From contig JASIGD010000162.1 in assembly GCA_030045295.1 (NCBI GenBank), positions 1-8,434 on the forward strand: a stretch of DNA of 8,434 bases, read 5' to 3'. The translations under genes and the position numbers were made by a program. The notes under the pieces were generated by a model, which was not told where the DNA came from, made no database searches, and worked only from the letters and a program-made list of their open reading frames with translations. The stretch's first letter is position 1; each line of letters opens with the position of its first letter. The stretch comes from Streptosporangiaceae bacterium (GTDB taxonomy: Bacteria > Actinomycetota > Actinomycetes > Streptosporangiales > Streptosporangiaceae). This document shows, in pieces, positions 1 to 5,900 of the stretch.

Positions 1-612
1 CCACAGCTTGATCGCCACGGCCAAGCCGAACGCCACGCCGCCCCCGGCCAGCCGCCGGCCCCGCGTGATCTGGTCGCCATCGAAGACCAGCAGCGCTCCG
101 GTCAGGCAGAACAGGTTCAGCCAGGGCTCGAGCAAGAACGTGTGCGCGGCGGTCAGGGCGTCCGGGTAGACGGCATAGATCCCGCAGGCTATCCCCGCGG
201 CCACCGGGCCGCGGTGCCGGACCAGCAGGCCGAGCAGAGCCACGCAGGCGGTGTCCGCGCACGCGGTGAGCACCCGCGCGATGCCCAGCCCGGTGGCGCT
301 GCCCGTCACCTTGGCGAGCAGGGCGACCGGCGCCATCAGCAGAAAGCTCCCCGGCGGCTGCAGCACGACGAAATCCCGGTACGGAATCACGCCGCTGACC
401 AGTCGCAGCGCGTCGCCGAACTGGACGGCGTCGTCGTACTCGGTCACCCCGAGCAGGTAGCCGGGCCTGGTCAGCTGGTAAAACCGAAGGAACGCCCCGA
501 CGGCGGTGCCCAGGGCGATCACCGCGTACACCAGCCGCGGTGTCTCGATCCGGCCGAGCGGCATACCGGCCTCTGGAGTACGCGTCATGGCTATGCCATA
601 ACGAGTAGCCAT
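1..612 (-). CDS. GT-C-type polytopic membrane glycosyltransferase-like protein, N-terminal part
   Basis: The frame is open from ATG (610-612) to the left edge, giving 204 residues without a stop; the C-terminus lies outside. An in-frame TGA five codons upstream limits the start, and AAGGG seven bases before the ATG is a fair ribosome site; ATGs at residues 9 and 17 are alternatives. Residues 27-44 form a first membrane helix. A polar loop follows with an acidic E58-Y-D60-D61 motif and then G74-V-I-P-Y-R-D-F and Q85-P-P-G. After that come several hydrophobic segments (about 90-104, 117-130, 137-149, 162-178, 186-203). A first helix followed by an acidic external loop is the usual layout of GT-C enzymes, which transfer sugars from polyprenyl-phosphate donors at the outer membrane face. 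The transferase role is inferred from this layout; donor and acceptor cannot be told. It could also be an uncharacterised multispanning protein related to DUF2029/GT87 proteins. Confidence 0.75.
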   Translation of the reverse strand, partial: MATRYGIAMTRTPEAGMPLGRIETPRLVYAVIALGTAVGAFLRFYQLTRPGYLLGVTEYDDAVQFGDALRLVSGVIPYRDFVVLQPPGSFLLMAPVALLAKVTGSATGLGIARVLTACADTACVALLGLLVRHRGPVAAGIACGIYAVYPDALTAAHTFLLEPWLNLFCLTGALLVFDGDQITRGRRLAGGGVAFGLAVAIKLW

Positions 613-640
613 TACCTCACCCTTCGGAATTCACGCTGCT

Positions 641-654
641 AAAACAAGGGTTTT
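641..654. repeat. Small inverted repeat upstream of the membrane glycosyltransferase gene
   Basis: AAAAC and GTTTT flank AAGG, giving a perfect 5-bp dyad centred about 35 bases upstream of the minus-strand ATG at 612. It is one of few AT-rich patches here and could be part of a promoter or operator for that gene. No clear -35/-10 pair was found around it, so the role is open. Confidence 0.25.
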
Positions 655-704
655 CCGGGCGCCTGCGAGTCATCACCTCGACCCATCGTGACGGCGCGAT
701 CATC

Positions 705-734
705 TTCTGAGAGATGCCATGCGTACCTTATAGT
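705..734 (+). promoter_or_regulatory. Weak promoter-like sequence ahead of the channel-like remnant
   Basis: TATAGT at 729-734 matches the sigma-70-type -10 consensus at five of six positions. TTCTGA at 705-710, 18 bases upstream, is a poor -35. If real it would drive the decayed plus-strand reading frame that begins at 806. The support is only positional and the match could be chance. Confidence 0.2.
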
Positions 735-805
735 CTCCGACCCGGCCGCGTGGTGTCCCCGCATGTTAACGCCCCCGCCGCCGATTTAGTTGCGCCGGGG
801 TGAGG

Positions 806-991
806 ATGGCCAGGACATCGCGGCGACCGCGGGGGTCACACTAGAGCTGTGCCTGGAACCAGCAAAGACGATGAGACCCCGGCAGCATCCCGCTGTCCCG
901 CTGGGCCAAGACGGCCATGACGGTGCAAGCCACGGTCTCGATCGTGACCGTCGCCCTGGTCGTGGCCCGCGCCGTCAACACCCTGAGGTGA
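806..991 (+). pseudogene. Remnant of a channel-like membrane protein (C-terminal helix preserved)
   Basis: A single frame runs from ATG (806) to TGA (989-991) but is interrupted by TAG at 842 and TGA at 872. The last 39 codons (875-991) read like a real protein end: an IPLSRWAKTAM segment followed by a hydrophobic helix (VSIVTVALVVARAV) and the terminal NTLR. In this stretch nearly every third base is G or C, as in the intact genes around it. From memory, this tail resembles the last transmembrane helix of actinobacterial ion-channel-like membrane proteins; that assignment is not certain. The first 12 codons plus the preserved end suggest a gene that lost its middle through deletion. A functional gene is unlikely, since no start codon other than the internal ATG at 917 precedes the preserved part. 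Confidence 0.4.
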
Positions 992-1025
992 CCAGGGAGG
1001 GCCGCTAAGGCCGTCGCGCACTGTC

Positions 1026-1090
1026 CGTTCGGTATCAAGTCGCAGCAATGTCTGTTCGACGTAAAGAAGAATTCATCTTCTAACCGAACG
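1026..1090 (-). terminator. Possible hairpin terminator downstream of the cNMP-binding protein gene
   Basis: An 8-bp inverted repeat, CGTTCGGT (1026-1033) and ACCGAACG (1083-1090), encloses a second dyad, AGAAGA-ATTCA-TCTTCT (1065-1081). On the minus strand both follow the TAA stop of the cNMP-binding gene at 1114-1116 by 24 bases or more, where a transcript end is expected. The inner stem is AT-rich and followed by TTTACG instead of a proper T-run, so an intrinsic terminator is only possible; an operator-like dyad is the alternative. Confidence 0.25.
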
Positions 1091-1113
1091 ATCCGTTGTT
1101 TCAGCGACAGGCA

Positions 1114-1464
1114 TTACTTGGTCTCGCTGCGAAGGCGCTCGGCGATACTCGACATCACTTGCAGCGCGAACATCGGCGTCTCCTGGACAAGGAACAGGAA
1201 CTTGTGCCGATCGATCACCGCCAGCTTGGCGTCGGTCACCGCGACGGCCGTCCCGGCTCGCGGGGAGCGGTCGACGATGGCCATCTCACCGAACGTATCG
1301 TCGGGACCGAGTTTGCGTACCGCGCCGTTGCTCAGGCGTATCTCCACGTCCCCGTCGACGACGCCGAACATCTCCGTCCCGCTCGCACCCTCCTCGAAGA
1401 TGACCGTGCCGGCTGGCACGTCTCTAATGTCGGTGGCGTGCGCAAACAAGCCCGGAACCTTCAT
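1114..1464 (-). CDS. Stand-alone cyclic-nucleotide-binding domain protein
   Basis: This 116-residue protein is a single CAP/PKA-R-type cNMP-binding fold. Residues 17-24 form the strand after V16-P-A-G, residues 29-44 the G-T-E-M-F-G-V-V-D-G-D-V-E-I hairpin, and the phosphate-binding cassette is F58-G-E-M-A followed by P68-R-A-G-T. Glu60 and Arg69 are the usual contacts to the ribose 2'-OH and the cyclic phosphate, so cAMP or cGMP binding looks intact. The position of CAP Ser83 is Ala70, as in PKA-type cassettes. The chain ends just after the C-helix (about 100-116), so there is no helix-turn-helix: it should bind nucleotide and act through a partner, not as a transcription factor. AAGGG seven bases before the ATG supports the start. 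The nearest plausible nucleotide source in the window is the large cyclase at 2905-6747; a functional link is inference. Confidence 0.9.
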   Translation of the reverse strand: MKVPGLFAHATDIRDVPAGTVIFEEGASGTEMFGVVDGDVEIRLSNGAVRKLGPDDTFGEMAIVDRSPRAGTAVAVTDAKLAVIDRHKFLFLVQETPMFALQVMSSIAERLRSETK

Positions 1465-1465
1465 C

Positions 1466-1479
1466 AGGAATCCCTTCCT
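1466..1479 (-). promoter_or_regulatory. Ribosome binding site inside a small dyad
   Basis: On the minus strand AGGAA-GGGA-TTCCT lies immediately 5' of the ATG of the cNMP-binding gene. The purine-rich Shine-Dalgarno bases sit in the left arm and the loop, so a 5-bp hairpin could partly occlude ribosome entry. The stem is short and the effect may be small. Confidence 0.35.
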
Positions 1480-1631
1480 AGCGTCCGAGTGGTCCTGGGC
1501 GGCTCACAGGGTGTCCCCCTCCGTCCCGCCAGCGATAGTGACCTCGCGCCACGAGTAGCTCGAGGGCGACCCCGCCGCTCCAAGATATTCAACGATCGAG
1601 CCCCTTGGGTAGACGCTCGTGCAGGAAATTA

Positions 1632-1681
1632 GGCGGCGCTGGTCTGCCGCCAATTCCGCCAGGATAATGACCGAGGCGGAA
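1632..1681. repeat. Two tandem inverted repeats upstream of a short reading frame
   Basis: The first dyad is GGCGGC (1632-1637) with GCCGCC (1646-1651), loop eight. The second is TTCCGCC (1654-1660) with GGCGGAA (1675-1681), spacer 14 with an AT-richer core. Both are perfect, only two bases apart, and end nine bases before the ATG at 1691. They could form a structured leader that hides the start region, or the second could be an operator. In GC-rich DNA some such pairs arise by chance. Confidence 0.4.
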
Positions 1682-1690
1682 ATCTGCTAA

Positions 1691-1916
1691 ATGAACATCC
1701 GGGGCCGGGCCTTGGTGGTGACGAGGCGGCTGAGCGCGTTGCGTACCGGCCGGTGGGGAACAGCCGCTGCGCGCTCTGGCGCTGGAACCGGAGGCGTTCC
1801 TGACCGCGATCACCGGCAACAGCGTGAGCAACGCCGCGGCCGGCGCGCTCGTGGACCGGCGGCTGACCGCGAACGCGCAGACCGGCGCCGATGCGGATAG
1901 CGGTCCCAAGGCCTGA
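1691..1916 (+). pseudogene. Short reading frame with an apparent single-base frameshift, function unknown
   Basis: ATG at 1691 opens a frame beginning MNIRGRALVVTRRLSALRTG with strong G/C bias at third positions. Around the GGGG run at 1755-1758 the coding signal moves to another frame, which then continues to TGA at 1914-1916 through PLRALALEPEAFLTAITG, an N-S-V-S-N-A-A-A-G-A-L-V-D-R segment and a polar end. Removing one G would join the two parts into a protein of about 74 residues. The second frame has no start codon of its own near its beginning, only stops (TGA at 1731). This may be a decayed gene, a sequencing or assembly slip, or, less likely, programmed frameshifting. I do not recognise the family. 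It lies 90 bases upstream of the secreted protein gene in the same direction. Confidence 0.4.
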
Positions 1917-1994
1917 TGCAACGGTGCTAGCTTTGATGCGCGCACCTTGTCATGGGCGGCGGCGCGGCTTCCTGGCCGGGTACCGCCGGAGAGC

Positions 1995-2000
1995 GGAGGA
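1995..2000 (+). promoter_or_regulatory. Strong Shine-Dalgarno that fixes the start of the secreted protein
   Basis: GGAGGA lies six bases before ATG 2007. The open frame extends upstream to a TTG at 1947, but this site and the signal peptide that begins at 2007 make ATG 2007 the clear choice. Confidence 0.75.
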
Positions 2001-2006
2001 GTGGCG

Positions 2007-2876
2007 ATGCGGGCTGTCATGCGGCTGTTGCTAGGAATAATGCCGGTTACGGTCGCCGCGGCGGTCGTGCTGATGCTCGCCGCGCCGGCCGCGCTGGCCG
2101 GTAACTACAAGTACACGCTTGTTTTCGCGGTGCAGCCGACGACGGCGCAGGTGAATACCGCGATGACGCCCGCGGTGGTGGTCGACGTCGAGAACTCCCA
2201 AGGGAAGCTGGCCACCTCGTTTAACGGACCCGTCACGCTGACCTACGAGGTCAACCCCGTGGGCGCGCCGCTGCCTACGGGCAACACGGTTGACGCGATT
2301 AACGGCGTCGCCACGTTCTCCGATCTGACCTTCAGCGCCGTCGGCTTCGGCTTCGAGCTGCAGGCGTCGGCGAAGGGAGCGACCAGTTCGGTGTCGCAGG
2401 CGTTCAACATCGTCAGCCAGCTCGTGCAGTGCCAGGCAGGCCAGAGTTGCCGCACCGGGACGGTCAGCTCGAACGGTACCTCCGGATCCGTAGTGGCCAG
2501 CTCGACGAGCACGAGCAATGTGCTGACCGCCACCGGCGGCGGCTTCCCTGATCTGTCGTGCACGACCTACGGCGGGGTGGTCAGCTTCACGGTCGAGAAC
2601 GGGTCCAAGATCATCACCATGACGCTGGCCGCGTCGATAGCGCAGCAGGCGAAGAAGATATTCTTCGACATCTGCTGGGGCTCGCCGACGTCGTTCACCA
2701 CCAAGAACGGCTCGGCATCGCAGTTCAACTCGGCCAACGGTGAGTATGAAGGGCTGCTCCCGCTCTGCAGATTGGGCGGACCGTCGCCGTGCATCGCCTT
2801 GCAGTACAGGACTCTTGCCGGGGCCGTCGTCACCACGGTCATCGCGCCTGCTGGGGACCCGCGCGGCACGTACTGA
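2007..2876 (+). CDS. Secreted protein with Ig-like domain and cysteine-rich C-terminal module
   Basis: The 289-residue product starts with a Sec signal peptide: MR...R6, a hydrophobic core to about residue 26, and an A29-L-A31 cleavage motif before G32. No lipobox is seen, so it should be released or cell-wall associated. Residues 38-135 form one Ig-like/Big-type beta-sandwich of the kind found in bacterial surface proteins (L-V-F-x-x-Q-P start, central N-G-P-V-T-L, D-A-I-N-G-V-A-T-F-S-D-L, and A-F-N-I at the end). The rest holds six cysteines (142, 148, 185, 223, 254, 262), enough for three disulfides, with F-F-D-I-C-W-G, L-L-P-L-C and the closing A-P-A-G-D-P. From memory this C-terminal half recurs in actinobacterial exported proteins without a named function. 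No catalytic motif is visible; adhesion, matrix or ligand binding is a guess. It converges on the cyclase gene with only 28 bases between stop codons. Confidence 0.85.
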   Translation: MRAVMRLLLGIMPVTVAAAVVLMLAAPAALAGNYKYTLVFAVQPTTAQVNTAMTPAVVVDVENSQGKLATSFNGPVTLTYEVNPVGAPLPTGNTVDAINGVATFSDLTFSAVGFGFELQASAKGATSSVSQAFNIVSQLVQCQAGQSCRTGTVSSNGTSGSVVASSTSTSNVLTATGGGFPDLSCTTYGGVVSFTVENGSKIITMTLAASIAQQAKKIFFDICWGSPTSFTTKNGSASQFNSANGEYEGLLPLCRLGGPSPCIALQYRTLAGAVVTTVIAPAGDPRGTY

Positions 2877-2904
2877 GGATGGCCCTCCAGTTTGCGGCCT
2901 AGGA

Positions 2905-5900
2905 TCACCAGCCTGGAATCGAACCGGCCTGGCTAGAGGAAGCGGCCGACCAGGGAGTCGGCACGGTGCGGATGCCTAGCGCACGGAACAGCTCGTTGCG
3001 CCGGGTAACAAGTTCCGGGTCGGCCAGCTGGCCGCGGGTCTCGGCCAGCTGGATGAGCGCGTCAGTGGCCAGGGCCTCGTCGTATCGGTTGCCTCGCTCG
3101 CGGGCGGCCCGCAGGCTTGTGTCGACCGCCTCCTGCGCGCTGACGGCGCGGCCGAGCAGTGCGAGGGCATAGCCCCGCACCCTGGAGAGCGCGCTGGCGG
3201 CGGCGTCGGCGTCCCGCATGCGAGAGCTGGCGGCGATGTCGTCGACGCGGGCCAGCGCTTCCTCGGCCTCGCCGCCGTATACCAGGGTCTCGGCGATGCT
3301 GATCTCGGTGGCCATCACCTCGGTTGGTTCTCCTGCCTTGAGGTAGCCCGCACGCGCGGCCTCAAGCCGCCGAAGGGCCTCCAGGGGCCGGCCGCGCTGG
3401 GCGGCTATCCGGCCGAGGAGCGTATCGGCGAACGCCATCTCCGCCAGGGCGCCCGAGGCGCGCAGCACCCGCTCGGCGGGACGCGCCACCTGTTCTGCTT
3501 GCGTGTAGCGGCCCTGGTTGGCCAGGATCTCCACGGCATTGCATGCGGTGATGGCCGCGTTCCACTGGTCACCGACCCGCTCGAATGCCTCCCTCGCCTG
3601 CCGGTAGTAGCCGAGGGCGTCATCCCACCGACCCTCGAAGTAGGCTCGCATGCCCAGATGGTTCAGCGCCTTGGCCTGCCACGAAAGCTCTCCCAGCTCC
3701 TCGAAGATGGCCAGCGCCTGCTCTGCCCACGGCTCGCCGCCGTACCGGCCTCGGGCCACGTCTGCGGTGTCGAGCAAGTACAGCGCGCGAGCGAGCACGT
3801 CGCGCGCGCCGCACCGTCGTGCCACGGCGATGGCCTCCGCCGCGGTCGTGGCGGCCTCGGCGTAGTGCCCCTGCCACTCGCGCAGCATGGTCCTGGCCGT
3901 GAGCAACAGCGCGTCCTGGCGGGCGGCGTCGGGGTCAGCCTCAGTCAGCCCGGCCAGCACCTCCCGGCCGCGCGCGGTCCAGCGCAGGGCTGCCGAGACC
4001 CCGCTTCCGGTCCGCGCCACGGCCAGCGCGGTCTTCTCGCACAGCCGGGCGTAAGCGACCGGGTCGCCGTCGGCCGACTTCCTGGCGTCGGCGAGCGCGC
4101 GATCGGCGGCAGGAAACTCACCGAGCCGGTAGCGGATGTCCCCGAGCGCCTCGGCCAGCCTCGACACCTCTGCTGCCGACTGGCCCGCCCGTTTGGCGGC
4201 ATCGAGCGCGGTCTCCAGGAACCCGGCCGCCTCCGGGTTGGCGTAAGCGGCGGCGGCCCGCTCACTGGCGATGCGCGCGTAGTGGCTGGCCGCCGCGTAA
4301 CGCTGGGCGTGGAAATAGTGCAGCGAGAGCTGAGCCGCCTCGGCCTGCGGCGCGTCACCTGCGCGGCGCTCCAGGGCCGTGGCGAGCTGCCCGTGCAGCT
4401 GCCGCCTGCGCGCGTACGGCAGCCCCTCGTACGCCCCGTCACGGAGAAGCGCATGCCGGAACCTGAACGTGCCCGGCGCCTCCGGCGATACGAATTCCCG
4501 CAGGCGCTCCCACACCCCGTCGTCCAGCGGCTGGCCGAGCACCTCCGCGAGCAGCCCCTCCTCGAACGTCATCCCCGCCACTGCGGCGGCCCGGAGCGTG
4601 GACCTGTCCGCCACGGCGAGCAGGTCGATCTGCGCTCCGATCACATCCTCAATCGACTCCGGCAGCAGCCTGCTGTCTCCGCCCCGGCCCGCGACGGTGG
4701 CCAGCTCGCGCAGGAACAGCGGGTTGCCGGCCCCGCGCTCAGCGATGGCGGCGATCTGGTGCGGCGCGAGCGACAACCGTTTGGTCGCGTCGAGCAGCAA
4801 GGTCTCGGCCGCGGACGCCGGGAGCGGACCGAGCTCCAGCAGCAGCGGGTCGGCGCTGTCCGGGATGCGTAGCAGCTTCGGCGCGCGTCCGGTGATCGCC
4901 ATGAGCCATGGTCGGCCGGATACCTCCTCGAGCAGCCGGTTCAATACGCCGACGGAAGCCTCGTCGGCCAGCTGCACGTCCTCCACGGCCAGCACCGCCG
5001 GGTCCAGCAGGATCGCGCCGACCAGCTCCGCCACGGCCTGCTCAAGGCGCGGCCTGCGGAAATCGTCGGCCAGCTGGGCGACCTCGGGCGTGGTCGGCAG
5101 CTCGGCGCCGACCGCGGTGGCCAGCAGCGGCAGCCACTTCCCCAGCTGCGGCGCCTGCCCGGCCACGGCCGTCTCGAGCGCGGCGGCCACGGCCCGCGGC
5201 TCGGCGTCGGCCGGCGCGCCGAGCACATCCCGAAGCAGCATGTCGGTCACCGCGTACGGGATAGCGGTGGCGTATGCGTCGCAGCGCACGACGACGCGGC
5301 GCTCCTGGTCGGCCAGGGCGAGCAGCTCGGCGAGCAGCCGCGACTTGCCGATGCCGGGCTCGCCGAGCAGTTCGACCAACCCACCACGACCACGGCGCAG
5401 TGAATCGAGCGCCTCCCGCAGCGCCGCGACCTCCGCATCGCGGCCGACAAGCGCGCCGGCGGCCTGAGCCGGGGCCGGGCGGTTCGGCAGTGGCGGACCC
5501 ACGTCAAAGGCGTGCACCGGCTGTGCCTTGCCCTTGACCTGGAACGGCGGCAGGGACTTGAAGGCGAACATCCTCGTGGAGCGGTCCAAGATGTCCGCGG
5601 TGGCCAGCAGCTGGCCCGGCGCCGCGCGCGCCATCAGCCGCGCGGCCAGGTTGATCGCGTCCCCCCACACCGAGTACGTGCGCCGGTAGGGCGGCCCGAG
5701 ATCACCGGCGAACGCGCGGCCGGCGTGCGCACCAGCGCGCAGCGTCAGCACGCCCGGCCGGGCCAGGACGGCGCGTACGGCCTGAAGCAGGTGCGTCTCG
5801 TCGCGGCGAGTGCTCCGCGGCGCGCCTGCTACCAGCATGATCTTGCCGCCGTTGGCGTTGATGTCCGTCCCCAGGAACGTCACGTCGTTGGCGTGCGCCG

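Larger units (their letters stand above)
613..805. other. Intergenic stretch without an intact gene
   Basis: This is the left part of a roughly 500-base gap between two minus-strand genes. Apart from the small dyad at 641-654 and a weak promoter-like pair at 705-734, nothing codes here convincingly: frames are short and third-position GC bias is not sustained. The remainder of the gap (806-1113) holds a gene remnant and a possible hairpin terminator. Confidence 0.5.

Noticed and set aside
142..642. Plus-strand 166-codon frame over the first gene
   Set aside because: The minus strand encodes a clear multispanning membrane protein there; the plus product is a charged, domain-free shadow.
836..1048. 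Minus-strand 65-70 codon frames over the channel-like remnant
   Set aside because: No Shine-Dalgarno and no recognisable fold; the plus strand holds the membrane-helix coding signal.
1589..2020. Minus-strand 143-codon frame opposite the short plus-strand reading frame
   Set aside because: The composition is shadow-like, it has no ribosome site, and the plus-strand frames in this stretch carry the codon bias.
2880..2985. Complete tRNA gene around GGTTCGATTCC
   Set aside because: The T-loop is consensus, but no matching acceptor stem, D-arm or anticodon arm could be assembled in the expected distances on either strand, and the T stem has mismatches.
3499..4872. Plus-strand open frame of 457 codons, antisense to the cyclase gene
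   Set aside because: It is a shadow frame caused by the strong codon bias of the minus-strand gene. The product is low-complexity, rich in Arg, Gly and Pro, and has no recognisable domain.
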